From Flaccisagitta enflata (lineage: Eukaryota > Chaetognatha > Sagittoidea > Aphragmophora), in NCBI GenBank assembly GCA_965153355.1, contig OZ231126.1:56110001-56174000 (forward strand): DNA of 64,000 nt, in the 5' to 3' direction. A model generated the notes under the pieces. The model saw only the letters and a program-made list of their open reading frames with translations, searched no databases and was not told where the DNA came from. Every line of letters begins with the position of its first letter. The stretch's first letter is position 1. The position numbers and the translations under genes were made by a program. Shown in pieces: positions 47,151-59,498 of this stretch.

Positions 47151-47373
47151 GTGCTACGCGACTCTATAAGCCATTTTTCGGTCGGTCCGTCCGTCCGTCG
47201 GTCTGTCGGTCGGTCACAAAACTATTTAAAAGGCTTTTTAAAGAGTTTTTTATGCTTCTGAATGGCGTAAATGGCTATTTCAAATGTCTATTTGAAAAAA
47301 AAAAGTTTGTCTGACTATCTGCCTGACTTTTTTTAAAAGTGCCGACTCACGCGACTTAGGTCTAATGACCTTG
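47151..47373 (-). repeat. R1 copy m
   Basis: Terminal AGTCGCGTGCTACGCGACT, (CGGT/CCGT)n core, and left end TCACGCGACTTAGG near CCTTG. It abuts copy n head to tail with no spacer. Confidence 0.72.
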
Positions 47374-47614
47374 TTTTAGTCGCATGCACGCGACTCTACA
47401 ACCCACTCTGTCCGTCTGTCGTTCGGTCTGTCGGTAACCCTTAGCTTTTCTTGTCGTTTTACGTCATTTCAAGTCATTTTAAGTCATTTTAAGTTATTTA
47501 AAGTTGTTTTAAGTCAAGTTACATTTAGTCTCTTAGTCCTTGGGTCTTTTAGTCTTTTAGTCTTTTGGTCTAATGGTCTTAACAACCGCACGCGACTGTA
47601 AGGTGTTGGCCTTG
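47374..47614 (-). repeat. R1 copy n, with AAGTCATT interior
   Basis: Terminal AGTCGCATGCACGCGACT, short CCGT core, then about ten TCATTTTAAG-like and TCTTTTAG-like units, and left end CCGCACGCGACTG with GGCCTTG. Confidence 0.72.
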
Positions 47615-47820
47615 TCCTTTTAAAAAGATACAATATCATCTCTGTCAAAGATATTTTTAACCTAACATGTAGTTCTGATTACTAACCTGCCTTGATTTCT
47701 CTGTCAAAGGTATTTCTAACCTAACATGTAGTGCTGATTACTTACCCGCCTCGATTTCTCAAAAATAAAACAAAACAAATGAGATTGGAGAGGAGCTGCA
47801 GAAAAAAAAAGAAATGGCCA

Positions 47821-47852
<32 letters not shown>

Positions 47853-47853
47853 A

Positions 47854-47996
47854 AGGCCGGATACAAGGCAAACCAGTCGCGGACGGTTGGGCAGGAGCAG
47901 TAATGCGAAAACCGCTCGGAATTCAAATATGTTACCGACGGACCGACGGACCGACCGACACGGCAAGGTGTAGAGTCGCGTGTCCGCGACTAAAAA
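47854..47996 (+). repeat. R1 copy o, full length
   Basis: AGGCCGGATACAAGGC, arm CAGTCGCGGACGG, box GGGCAGGAGCAGTAATGC, (CCGA)n and AGTCGCGTGTCCGCGACT with AAAAA. It is preceded by a long A-rich run. Confidence 0.8.
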
Positions 47997-48173
47997 GAGA
48001 ACGAGGAGAAAAGAGAGAAATCGATGTTGCGTCGCGTTATCGTTTTCATGCCGCTGAAATCTTTGATAGATGGCAGCAGATGCGGGCGATGCCAAGGGGG
48101 GGGGGGGCGGGAGCAACTGGGGGTGGTGGGAAGTGAGCAAGACAAGAAAGTGGGGTGAGGGAGAGAGACAGAA

Positions 48174-48761
48174 ACTAGTCATCCAAGGATCGCACATGGT
48201 CAGCGGTACCCGATGCCCTGCTAGGAGTGATCAACTGAAGAAGTGGAGTGAGAGCAGGGCAGCGGCCCCAAAGGGCCAATGTCCTGTAGGACACAGGGGT
48301 GAATTTCCAGACGTCCTGAGAAGGCACATGAAAGGGCTGACATGCTTGATTTTGAGCCTGACAAGGCTGATTTAGGGTATTAGAGAGCTAATTTTGGAGC
48401 TGAAAGGGCTGATTTTGGGCCTGAGAGTACTGATTTTGGGCCTGAGAGGGCTGATTTTGGGCTTGAGAGGGCTGATTTTGGTCTTGAGAGGGCTGATTTG
48501 GGGCTAATTTGGAGCTAATTTTGGAGCTGAAAGAGCTGATTTTGAGCCTGAGAGGGCTGATTTTGGGTCTGAGAGGGCTGATTTTGGGCCTGAGAGGGCT
48601 GATTTTGGGCTTGAGAGGGCTGATTTTGGGCTTGAGAGGGCTGATTTGGGGTCTGAGAGGGGCCTGGGGGGGGGGGGGGACGTACGGACGGACGGACGTA
48701 CGGACGTCTGGAAATTCACCCCTGTGTCCTACAGGGCATCGGCCCTTTGGGGCCGCTGCCC
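48174..48761 (-). mobile_element. R2 family copy B
   Basis: Minus-strand orientation: tail 48174-48255, arms about 48256-48315 and 48702-48761. The core is a 21-bp repeat (GCTGATTTTGGGCCTGAGAGG type) plus a G-run and GGAC repeats. Arm and tail sequence is nearly identical to copies A and C. Confidence 0.8.
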
Positions 48762-48874
48762 AAAAAGGAAATATGATAGATGGGTTCATAACACGCAGAA
48801 AATGTTTGCGGCATGAATGATGAAAAGGGAGACGGAGAAAAAAAAATGTCTCTCTAATTCACATGGGATTGAAA

Positions 48875-48879
<5 letters not shown>

Positions 48880-48932
<53 letters not shown>
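48880..48932 (+). repeat. (GA)n microsatellite
   Basis: About 26 units. Confidence 0.95.
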
Positions 48933-48935
<3 letters not shown>

Positions 48936-49093
48936 ATTTGTGAAAGGAGCGGAATGAGAGAAAGGAAATAGAGAGGAAAAATTAAAATGGTCTAAAAATT
49001 TCAAAAGAATTCATAATCAACAAAAGAATCTTTCATCTCGCCTTATTTAGGGGCTTCCTCCTCCCACTTCACTTTCCTCTCACTGTCTCTGTC

Positions 49094-49232
<139 letters not shown>

Positions 49233-49356
49233 CGAAATTAGGGAAGCGCGAACAGAAAAAGTGATTTAACTTCATCTCCTTTGAAGCACATCTGCGTGAA
49301 AAGAGGAAGAGGAAAGGAATCATGTCTGGGTGGCCAAAGAGCGACTTATGGCAGAG

Positions 49357-49358
<2 letters not shown>

Positions 49359-49411
<53 letters not shown>
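49359..49411 (+). repeat. (GA)n microsatellite
   Basis: About 26 units. Confidence 0.95.
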
Positions 49412-49414
<3 letters not shown>

Positions 49415-49807
49415 ACAGGGTTGATTTTTCTCTTATTAAAAGCAAAAATTGTCTACTTAGAGCGGGTGGAAACGAGAAGGAAGGGAAAGCAGATACCAGC
49501 CCAGGAATGAGTGGGAAGATCGTCAAAGTGAACAAAGGGAATGAGACCACAGCAGAAATATAGAAAGAGAACGATTTTCAAGAGAAGAGAATTTCAATGG
49601 CGATAGATTGGTGAGAGATTTCCCTTCCCACAGTCTTATGATTTTCACTGAACATTCATATTACGTTTGAATGTTTATATCAAGTGGTAAATCAGGATAA
49701 ACAAATGAGTTAGCATCATGGCCGAAACAAAAAAAGCCCGACAACTGTGGTGACCTGCTATGCTAATATAAAACAAAGTGCATATTTCTGCACATTGCAT
49801 TCATATA

Positions 49808-50395
49808 CCGGGTCATCCATCTGAGTTGTCGGATTCCGTTAAGCTTTCACTCGCAGTTGATAAAAGTTATGTATTTGAAATTAATCTAGTCTTAAAGCAT
49901 ATACATTGACATCTTTTGTGTCAAAATTTCATCCATTTTGGTCAAGTATGGATTGGAACATAAAGCTTTTATTTCAGGACTGAGCAAATTTTCCAATAAA
50001 TTCCAGGAATTGTGCAAGTTATTATCACAACTTTTTTTTAAATCATTAATCCATAAGAATATTGAATCAGTGATGTTTCTGAAGTAGTTTAGAACGTTTG
50101 TCAGCTTATCAATCATTGGAGATTGATCTTGTCTCTATGGCATAAATATTTTTTAAAAATCAAAATGAAAGCAAGCAGAATTCCTGATTTTCGATGGAAA
50201 ATCTATCAAATGGGAAAATACTTGTGTCACTTCAAATTTATATAAAAGACAAACTACTTGACCAAAATGGCTGAAACCTTGATACAAAAAATGTTAATCT
50301 ATACTCTTCAAGACTTGATTAATTTTAGATCTATATATCTTGGCATCAGGGAGTAAAAGCTTACCAGAATCCGACAACTCAGGTGGATGACCCTG
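49808..50395. mobile_element. 588-bp mariner-type miniature element with ~45-bp TIRs
   Basis: The left end CCGGGTCATCCATCTGAG and right end (reverse complement CAGGGTCATCCACCTGAG) pair over about 45 bp with a few mismatches, extending through AGTTGTCGGATTC and AAGCTTT. TA lies directly outside each end (49806-49807, 50396-50397). The AT-rich interior has no recognisable transposase. The CAGGG terminus and TA duplication are typical of Tc1/mariner. Confidence 0.82.
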
Positions 50396-50981
50396 TAATG
50401 GTTCCTGCGTCAGACTCAAAGCCAGTCACTGACTTGGATATCTGCTATAGGAAACCAAAGAATATTCATCAAGATATTGTACAGATCTTTGCGTCGTAGA
50501 TTTGAAAATGATCGTTTTTTTGCAAAATTAACAAATAGAAATAAAAGAAATGGATGAACCTAAATGCAGCGGAACATTTGGTGACAAATTCACGAAGATC
50601 ATCATGAAAAAAACTTGTAGCTCAGGGTCACAAAAGATCAATCTCCGGAAGTAAACAAGTTCATGAGAACACCGTCGAGTGCAACAAAAATTTTAAACAA
50701 AAAGTTTCAAAAAGTTCTGTTGACATGCAAAAAAAAAAATGCAAAAGTTTAAAAATTCACTACAAAGTTTTAAAAAACAATCAAGATGGATTTCCAGTCT
50801 TTCAAATCAGTTTTAATGGACATAACACAGGAAAAAACGATGAAAAATCGCACCAACGGACGGACGTAGTGCGCAATTAAAAATACAAGTTAAGTTCTAG
50901 TTCATTTACAGTTTTAGCACAAAATATAGACAAAGGTTGCCCATTTCAATCTGTTTCGTCCTACAAAGCATCTCCCTTTTT
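50396..50981. other. No gene; possible R1 relic
   Basis: AACGGACGGACGTAGTGCGC and then AATTAAAAA at about 50853-50883 resemble a worn R1 3' end in plus orientation. Confidence 0.45.
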
Positions 50982-51566
50982 AAGCAGCGGCCCCAAAGGG
51001 CCGATGTCCTGTAGGACACAGGGTTGAATTTCCAGACGTCCATCTGTACATACGTGCGTACGTCTGTCCGTCCGTCCATCCATATGTCCGTCCATTCATC
51101 CGTTCCTCCCCCCCACCAAAGCTTCTGAGCCTCATGTTCCCATTGAATAATATGGAAAATTGAAGAAATGCAAAATTCACATTGAATAAGATGGAAAATT
51201 GATAAAGAAATGAAAAAAATATAAAATTCCCATTGAATAACATGGAAGATTAACTAGAAGTTAGAAATATGGGAAATCCCTATTGAATAACATGAAAAAT
51301 TGACAAAATTTTGAAATAAATGCAAAATTCATATTGAATAATATCGAAAATTGACAATGAAATGGAAAAAAAATTAATGTTCTCATTGAATAACAAGGAA
51401 AGTAGCCTCAAATGTGCCTTCTCAGGACGTCTGGAAATTCACCCCTGTGTCCTACAGGACATCAGCCCTTTGGGGCCGCTGCCCTGCTCTCACTCTACCT
51501 CTGCAGCTAATAACTTCAAGCAGGCATCGGGTACCGCTGACCATGTGCGATCCTTGGATGACTAGT
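50982..51566 (+). mobile_element. R2 family copy C, with an unrelated core
   Basis: The arms match copies A and B (GCAGCGGCCCCAAAGGGCCG; first GG is AA here), as does the tail ending ATCCTTGGATGACTAG. The core is different: about six AT-rich units of roughly 40-53 bp, each beginning ATTGAATAAYATGGAAAATT. This separates core identity from end identity. Confidence 0.8.
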
Positions 51567-52114
51567 TGAGTCTACAACCCCCAAAAAATGAAAGCAGAAC
51601 GCGGGGAAAAGGTGGAAAAGAGCAAGGTGCACTTTAACGAGCATTTACGCCCACAAAATTCCATGCTATAAGAATTTTACGGAACAAACATGAAAGGAGA
51701 TTAGAGTTGATGAATCTGTATTCCCATCTATGAAACGCAACAAACGATTACATAAACGCACAATTAGTTGGAGAACATGTGCAAAAGAGAAATAAAACAC
51801 ATGGCTGCTTGACTCTTTTGTCCAACCAAGGTTTTCGTCTTTAAATACTACCTCGCATTTCCATAAGAGGGTCTGTCGGTCCGCCAGTATGTCGACAACG
51901 CCTGCTTAACAAACGCAGCAATCGGCACTTTTTGCCAACGGCCATGTCACACACCAATCCAAACACGCTTCAATGTATTCAGAAAGCCTCTTTTGATAGT
52001 ATGTCTGTCCATCTCTCTGTCCGTCCATCATCACGATTGACGATATACGTATGACGCAGAGGACGCATCGTCGCCCGATCCAGCTTATATGAAAAATAAA
52101 AGATAATCAAAAGT
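51567..52114. other. No gene recognised
   Basis: Short GTCTGTCGGTCCGCC and CTGTCCGTCCATC patches at 51871 and 52016 may be R1 core relics. Confidence 0.5.
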
Positions 52115-52255
52115 GGTCGGTCCGTCCGTCGCACTTTACTTTTTTGGTTTTTTTGCGGTTTTTGGCCTCACTGCTCCTGCCCAAATGATCTGGTGACCTC
52201 AATTTCTGCCCCTGCCCACCCGCGCGCGACTGGGGTAGCCGTGTATCCGGCCTTG
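52115..52255 (-). repeat. R1 copy p, terminal hairpin missing
   Basis: GGTCGGTCCGTCCGTCG core, TGACCTCAATTTCTGCCCC, box CCCCTGCCCACCCG, arm GCGCGCGACTGG and GTGTATCCGGCCTTG end. Confidence 0.75.
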
Positions 52256-52489
52256 TTTTTTCTAGCAACGCGATCTCTTCCCTTTGTTTTTCGCCCATAA
52301 ATAATGGAACCCTTAGCGGTCAATTCTCTCCCTTGCTCAAATCCCCTTTTGGAGGTTCTTCGCTGGAGAGTGTTAAAAAGATTGAAACTCCTCCGACTCA
52401 ACGTCCAAGGCCGAAAAGCAAACAGAGATCCCATTCAGACGAGCACAACAACCAAACACCCAATACAAAGGCAATAGACGAAAATATAG

Positions 52490-52493
<4 letters not shown>

Positions 52494-52569
<76 letters not shown>

Positions 52570-52586
52570 CAGAGAGAGAGATAGAC

Positions 52587-52679
<93 letters not shown>

Positions 52680-52682
52680 CAG
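52494..52682 (+). repeat. (GA)n-(GACA)n compound microsatellite
   Basis: About 33 GA units, then about 24 pure GACA units; degenerate GACA/GAGA to 52940. Confidence 0.97.
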
Positions 52683-52940
52683 ACATACAGGCAGACAGAC
52701 GGACGGAGACAGAGACAGACATTTAAACGGACTCACGGAGAGACGGAGAAGAAAGCAGGTGTAGAGAAAGACAGGAAGACAGACAGAAAGACAGACAGAC
52801 ACAGAAAAAAAACAGACAAGAGAGAAACTAATTGATAGACATCTAGGTAGAGAAAAAGACAAGGACAGAGTCTAATCTGACGAGAGAGAGAGTGAGACTG
52901 AAATAAACGGAGACAGAGAGAGAGAAAGAGACAGAGACAG

Positions 52941-53628
52941 ATAATGTGAGAGAGGAATGCTTCCTTTGTAGTGCCGTTGATGTTTGCCGGACCCTTTTTT
53001 TTATTAGTCGTATTTAGGCAAAGAACAAGTAATCAGTGTTAAACGCAAAACCGTAATCCCCGAAGTGTCCTAGATGAGGTGTGATAACTAGTGATATGGC
53101 GCGGGCTCGATCCTTAGGAGGCCAATGGCTTTGAAAGGTATTTGAGGTGTTCCAAGAATGTACTTTCCTATTCACATTTGAATATTTAGAAGACAACGTT
53201 ACACAACAACGGATGGGCATTCATGGAAACACAAACACCATTTCTAACCTATCAATTTTGTAACCTAATATCAAAGGCTTGACACCGAAATATTGATTTT
53301 TTACCAATCAAAAAAAGATTGAAAAGTGCCGAGTTTAATTGCGCTCATTTAATCCCAAATCGCGAAATCGTGAGTCTGAGACTGCGCACATGTAAAGTCA
53401 TTCATAGACTCATTTATTGGAGCGTGATTAGTCACGAATTCATGTCATAAGGATTTCATCGTTGAGAGATTATAGTATCGATTAATGGCCTTCAATCATT
53501 AAATCTGACACGGCCTGAGAGCGAAATGAAAATTTCCGATCGTTACCTCTTCAAAACGGTCTTTCCGTTTCTTTCTATCTTAGTTTCTCTTGTCAAATTT
53601 GTTGTCTGTCTATATTTCTCTCATCTCT

Positions 53629-53629
<1 letters not shown>
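52941..53629. other. No gene recognised
   Basis: Single-copy. A 68-codon minus-strand frame (53220-53014) has ordinary amino-acid composition but no known motif; an exon cannot be excluded. Confidence 0.5.

Positions 53630-53720
<91 letters not shown>
53630..53720 (+). repeat. (CT)n microsatellite
   Basis: About 44 units. Confidence 0.97.
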
Positions 53721-53723
<3 letters not shown>

Positions 53724-53837
53724 CATATTTTTTTTCCTCCAGATGCGCGATAAGTTTGCTTAAAGACCACCTTACTCGACACTTTTATCAGTTTTAATGC
53801 TTTTGAATATGAGTGAAAAAGAATTTTGATTAGTTAA

Positions 53838-53839
<2 letters not shown>

Positions 53840-53888
<49 letters not shown>
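53840..53888 (+). repeat. (GA)n microsatellite
   Basis: About 24 units; the only opposite-strand tract in this cluster. Confidence 0.95.
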
Positions 53889-53889
<1 letters not shown>

Positions 53890-53922
53890 GCCTTTTTTTT
53901 TAATGTTGGGAGTGGGGACAGA

Positions 53923-54357
<435 letters not shown>

Positions 54358-54719
54358 TTGTTTTTTTGACCATTCTCAAGAAGATAACATGAAACCTTTG
54401 AATTCGGTGATCGGTCGAAGACTTTTCGCACAGGAGTGGGGGATTGTTACCATTCAATGTAAAGATGAAGCGACTTTCTCGGCCTGCTGTAAGTAGGGTG
54501 TAGGGATGGTGACCCCATCCATATCGTCCTTTTAGTCCTTCCAATAAATGCCATTTTCTCTCTCTCTCGGCCTGATCGACGTTTCGCATGTCAAGATCAC
54601 CCTATTACCATCTACGTCTACGAGCATCGTTTTGAAAGCGACTTTTTTTCCCTTACTGGACTCCATCTTTTTTCCTCGCCCGATTTTCTAATAAGTACCC
54701 ATTGACGTAAATATTAATC

Positions 54720-55772
54720 ATGGCACAAACGGAAAGTAAGAGTGAATCAGTGTTGGTTGAAAAAATCAACCGCCGCAAGCAAAAAAAAGTACACTCGTGC
54801 CCTCATTGTCCGACTAACTTCCAAAAACCCTACAATTTAGAGCGTCATATGCGAATCCACACTGGTGAAAAACCATACAAGTGTTTAGTATGTACGTCAG
54901 CATTCAATCAAAAAAATCATCTTGATATCCATCTCAGACAGCACTCAGAGGAAAGACCATACAAGTGTTCCATCTGTTCATTAGGCTTTCGTCACATATC
55001 CGCATTACGTACCCACGAAAGAAGAAAACACACAGGGGAGGTAACATTTACAGGTGACGAGGCCAAGGAGAAGAAACATAAATGCTCTCAGTGCGGGGTC
55101 TCTTTTATGAAAGCTAGCAAATTAAAACTTCACATGTGGATCCACTCCGGAGAAAAACCTTATGAGTGCGTCAAATGTCGAGCAGCCTTTAACCGAATCG
55201 GGACTTTGCGTCTTCACGAAAAAACACATACTGGAGAGAAAAGAAAGAAATGTGCGAACAAGGTACATGTATGTTCTCACTGTAAGGCTCGTTTTGGCAC
55301 GTCTTCGGCGTTGAATATTCATTTGAGAATTCACACCGGAGAAAAGCCGTACAAGTGTCATATTTGTTCATCTGCCTTCAGACAGAATGCACATTTACGA
55401 AAACATATGAAAACTCATACGGAAGAAAAATCGTACAAGTGCGATTTTTGTCCCTCGGCTTTCAATTCCAAATTCACTTTGGATTCACATATGAAAGTTC
55501 ACACTGGGGAAAAAAACTTCAAGTGTGAACTTTGCTCTTATGCCTGTTTTCAAAACAGTACCTTGGCAGTTCATATGAGAACTCATACTGGGGAAAAACC
55601 TTATGCATGTGATCATTGCCCGAAAAGATGTTCTACAAAATCTGAAATAACGACGCACCTTCGAACGCATACTGGAGAAAAACCGTTCAAATGTTATTTT
55701 TGTCCATCCGCTTTCAAATCGAGGTCTCATCTGACAAGGCATGAAAAGATTCACCTAAGAGCTACACCTTAA
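54720..55772 (+). CDS. C2H2 zinc-finger protein, 11 fingers, 350 aa, single exon
   Basis: A likely nuclear DNA-binding protein of the Kruppel-type C2H2 class; the target is unknown. Eleven C-x2-C...H-x3/4-H fingers can be read, with zinc ligands at C27/C30/H43/H47, C55/C58/H71/H75, C83/C86/H99/H104, C122/C125/H138/H142, C150/C153/H166/H170, C185/C188/H201/H205, C213/C216/H229/H233, C241/C244/H257/H261, C269/C272/H285/H289, C297/C300/H313/H317 and C325/C328/H341/H345. Most linkers are TGEKPY-like. Two are longer and charged, after fingers 3 and 5. No KRAB, SCAN, BTB or ZAD domain precedes the fingers; the first 24 residues are short and basic. The start is chosen because an in-frame TAA lies four codons upstream and ATGG has A at -3. 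Fingers 9 and 10 lack the usual core Phe position (YACF, KRCS). The stop is followed in frame by another finger, so the array has been shortened at its 3' end. I cannot assign an ortholog; an upstream non-coding exon is possible. Confidence 0.85.
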   Translation: MAQTESKSESVLVEKINRRKQKKVHSCPHCPTNFQKPYNLERHMRIHTGEKPYKCLVCTSAFNQKNHLDIHLRQHSEERPYKCSICSLGFRHISALRTHERRKHTGEVTFTGDEAKEKKHKCSQCGVSFMKASKLKLHMWIHSGEKPYECVKCRAAFNRIGTLRLHEKTHTGEKRKKCANKVHVCSHCKARFGTSSALNIHLRIHTGEKPYKCHICSSAFRQNAHLRKHMKTHTEEKSYKCDFCPSAFNSKFTLDSHMKVHTGEKNFKCELCSYACFQNSTLAVHMRTHTGEKPYACDHCPKRCSTKSEITTHLRTHTGEKPFKCYFCPSAFKSRSHLTRHEKIHLRATP

Positions 55773-55952
55773 AGATGTAAGTTTTGTGAGACTGCATTTT
55801 CTCACACAGAAACTTTAAACAAAGAAACTTTAAACACTCATATGAGGACTCACACCGGCAAGAAACCTTATATTACAAATGCGTCATTTTCAACTCTGCA
55901 TTCCATGATCAAATGGCTCTGACCATTCACTCGAAGCGGGAAGGCCATTTCT
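55773..55952 (+). pseudogene. Decayed extra zinc fingers downstream of the zinc-finger stop codon
   Basis: Reading on in the same frame past TAA 55770-55772 gives RCKFCETAFSHTETL, then a finger end NTHMRTHTGKKPY. This is a twelfth finger whose Cys-to-His spacing is 5 residues too long, because a 15-bp segment (gaaactttaaac plus spacer) is repeated. An extra AT at 55872-55873 then shifts the frame. In the shifted frame a thirteenth finger reads YKCVIFNSAFHDQMALTIH, where the second Cys is replaced by Phe. After that the homology is cut off by an R1 repeat fragment at 55953. So a stop, a 15-bp duplication, a 2-nt insertion and a lost Cys have accumulated. Confidence 0.75.
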
Positions 55953-56012
55953 TGTCGCGGGTACGCAATTTTACATATGCTGTGTCGGTCCGTAAGTCCG
56001 TTCGTACGTGAC
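55953..56012 (-). repeat. R1 copy t, fragment ending the zinc-finger remnant
   Basis: TGTCGCGGGTACGCAATTTT and CTGTGTCGGTCCGT align with the R1 terminal hairpin and core in minus orientation. It begins where recognisable zinc-finger homology ends. Confidence 0.55.
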
Positions 56013-56192
56013 ATTATTGGACTCTTGTTGTTTTTTTTTTTCTTTTTAACGGGGTTCATGGTAAGTTTGAGTTATTTGTGTGTGTGTATCTTTTTTGGTA
56101 GTACTATCCCTTCCCTACCGAGAGGAGATGGACCCTTTTGTCTCCTATCACAATCAACGAATATCGCGCGAGTCCATTAAGGCATAGTTTTT

Positions 56193-56929
56193 GGGCAGCG
56201 GCCCGAAGGGGACGAAGTCCTGTAGAACACAGGGGGACTTTCGTTCGTCCGTCCGTTCGTTCGTCCGTTCGTTAGTCCCCCCCTTCATCAGACCCCTCAG
56301 GCCTCAAATCTGGCCTCTCAGGCCTCAAATCCAGCCTCTCAGGCCTCAAATCTAGCCTCTCAGGTCTCAAATCCAGCCTCTCAGGTCTCAAATCCAGCCT
56401 CCCAGGCCTCAAATCCAGCCTCCCAGGCCTCAAATCCAGCCTCTCAGGCGTCAAACCCAGCCTCTCAGGCCTCAAATCTGGCCTCTCAGGCCTCAAATCT
56501 GGCTTCTCAGGCCTCAAATCCAAATTCTCAGGCCCCAAACCTGGCCTCTCATGCCTCAGATTAGGCCTTTCAGGCCTGAAATCAGCCATCTTAACCTCAA
56601 TTTATTGCTCCCAGGCTTCAAATCAGTCCTCTTTCAAGCCTTAATCCAGCTCTCTCAAGCCTCAATTCAGCCCTCTCAAGCTTCCAATCGGCATTCTCAG
56701 GCCTTATATCAGCCTTCTTAGACCTCAGTTTAGGCTCTTGAATGCCTTCAGTCAGCCCTCTATAGCATCTCATCCACTTCTTCAGGTAGGACGAACGAAA
56801 GTCCCCCTGTGTTCTACAGGACTTCGTCCCCTTCGGGGCCGCTGCCCTGCTTCCCCTCACTCCAATTCACAATCACTCAAAGCAGGGCAACGGGTATCGC
56901 TGACCACATATTGCCCTTGGGCGACCTGT
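56193..56929 (+). mobile_element. R2 family copy D, variant arms
   Basis: The arms read GGGCAGCGGCCCGAAGGGG and ACGAAGTCCTGTAGAACACA, differing from A-C, but the right arm carries the matching complements (56800-56846). The core is a long 21-bp array (CTCAGGCCTCAAATCCAGCC type). The tail stem is GCCC-TT-GGGC and the end is GACCTG. Confidence 0.8.
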
Positions 56930-57184
56930 TTTAAGATGGCACCGTTTGTATTTATCTTGATGCTTTCAGCTGTGTTGACATGTCAGACTGTTCATATATC
57001 TGTCTAACCATCAGTCTAAACATCTGTTTTGTTGTTTTATTGTCTACATACAGTACAGTCTCTCAATGACTTTTTCATTGCTTCGTCTCACGTTTTTTGT
57101 GCAAATTATGTGAAACCATGCTTTTGATGATGATGACCATTTGTATGTATGTAATAATTTGTTTTCATTAAATCCAGAAATACT

Positions 57185-57370
57185 TAAACAATGCCAACAT
57201 TAACCTCCGCTTCTTGTCATTGATCCTAGGCTAGATTTCTTTGGCCTCGTAAACCACTCATTTTTATTGCGCTGATTATCCTAATTTACTTTGCTTGCTC
57301 GAGCACGATCCAGTTCTATCAAAAAAGACATCGACTGGAATTTGTTCATGATTCGTGCTGCATTAGGGCT
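57185..57370 (+). repeat. Old segmental duplicate, copy 1
   Basis: AACCTCCGCTTCTTGTCATT...GGCTAGATTT...ACCACTCATTTTTATTGCG...AAAGACAT recurs, diverged, at 57688-57830. Confidence 0.65.
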
Positions 57371-57516
57371 GGTCATATTGCCAACAATGATGTATCTTTA
57401 TGTAAGAGGGCAAAAATACTCGAGTTGCGATTCGTGAACTTGCGCGACCTTTAACTTTATGTATCTGTCATTTTGTCTCTCGTTCTGTCTACTGAGCCTG
57501 CCTGTCTATCTGTCGG

Positions 57517-57587
<71 letters not shown>
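57517..57587 (+). repeat. (CT)n microsatellite
   Basis: About 34 units with one TTCT. Confidence 0.96.
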
Positions 57588-57588
<1 letters not shown>

Positions 57589-57687
57589 TCTAGCTTCTAT
57601 CACTAGTGGATAAAATTTGTTAGTCTCTTGACATCCGTTATTGCGGGGTTCAGCCGTACTTACAACGTTATTAACAACGACTTTATA

Positions 57688-57830
57688 AACATCAACCTCC
57701 GCTTCCTGTCATTTATCCTGGGCTCGATTTCCTTGTAACAAATCCAAATCACCCGTTTTTACTGCGGTAATTCTTTTTGCTTTCCATCACACTATCCATC
57801 TCTTTCAACAAAGACATGATTCGTTGTGCA
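57688..57830 (+). repeat. Old segmental duplicate, copy 2
   Basis: CAACCTCCGCTTCCTGTCAT...GGGCTCGATTTCCTTG...ACCCGTTTTTACTGCG...AAAGACATGATTCG; diverged copy of 57185-57370. Confidence 0.65.
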
Positions 57831-58098
57831 TTTAAAGCTCATTCCTACTTAAGTTATAATGTAATCAGATACTTGTTGCTGCTGTTATCACTAACATAAT
57901 TTCATTGCTTTTAGTAACTGTCATTACCAATTAAGAAATTCATGAAATAACTTTTTCCCCTCTTCACTCGATAGTGAAAAGAATGCGAGCGCAAGATTTA
58001 GTTTACATAAAGGAGAGCAAATAGAAAGAACTTCATAAATGTAAACAACTAAAAAAAGACGATTGGAGTAAAATTCGTGAGTGCACGCAGGTGGAGAA

Positions 58099-58698
<600 letters not shown>

Positions 58699-58834
58699 CA
58701 AGGCCGGATACACGGCAATCCAGTCGCGGACGGTTGTGCAGGAGCGGTTATGCAAAAAACACTCGCAAATCAAAAATGTGACCTACCGACCGACCGACAC
58801 GGCAAGTTCTGGAGTCGCGTGTCCGCGACTAAAA
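58699..58834 (+). repeat. R1 copy q, full length and compact
   Basis: CAAGGCCGGATACACGGC, arm CAGTCGCGGACGG, a short (CCGA)3 core and AGTCGCGTGTCCGCGACT with AAAA. At 136 bp it is close to a minimal consensus. Confidence 0.8.
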
Positions 58835-59496
58835 CCCCGCTCCTCTTCCCTGGTCGCAGCATGGTATCTGCCATGCTCAGTAAGTCAGTAAGCACTGCAC
58901 AATCAAACACCCAGACGTGAGTCCAGAAATTACCTGCTTCGACAGTATAGCAGTTAAAAGAACAGTCCTATCTCCAAAATAATTCGTGCTTTTAATTATT
59001 TATTCATCAGTGCAAATCTGATGCGGATTGCTGCGTAAAACGCAGAACGACGTTGACAACTAACTATTGTTTATGGGAATTCCTCCCTCTCTTTTACAAT
59101 TAATTGAGATTTAGTTCAAGATATGATTCAAAATCAAATTTACTGTAAATCAAATCAGCGACATCGCAATGGAGCGTTAACTTTAAAACTGCAATATGCA
59201 AATTATCCTAAAGCTGGCTTTAATAGCTATTCTTCAACCATCATTTCTCCCTTTTTTACGTCTTTGTCTTCATCTTCGTCTCCATCTTCATCTTCATCTT
59301 CGTCTTCTTCCTTTTTCCCCTTCTTCCCCTTCTTCCCCTACTTCTTCTCCTTCTTCTTCCGGGACCTGCCGATATCTTTCTTACCCTGCCGACAAGCGGC
59401 GCTGCTCGCTGCCCCAGAATCAAGAGGCCTGCTGTCACCTTTGCATCATTGCATTGACCCCCAAAGCTGTTTCCGATCTTGTTTCTTTACCAGGTA
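58835..59496. other. No gene recognised
   Basis: Includes a TTCATCTTCATCTTCG-type low-complexity patch at 59255-59355. Confidence 0.65.
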
Positions 59497-59498
59497 GG

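Noticed and set aside
56272-56589. Minus-strand frame with DLRPERLDLRPER repeats, and similar frames in R2-B and R2-E
   Set aside because: The 21-bp core units of R2 give 7-residue periodic frames automatically; the frames stop at the element arms.
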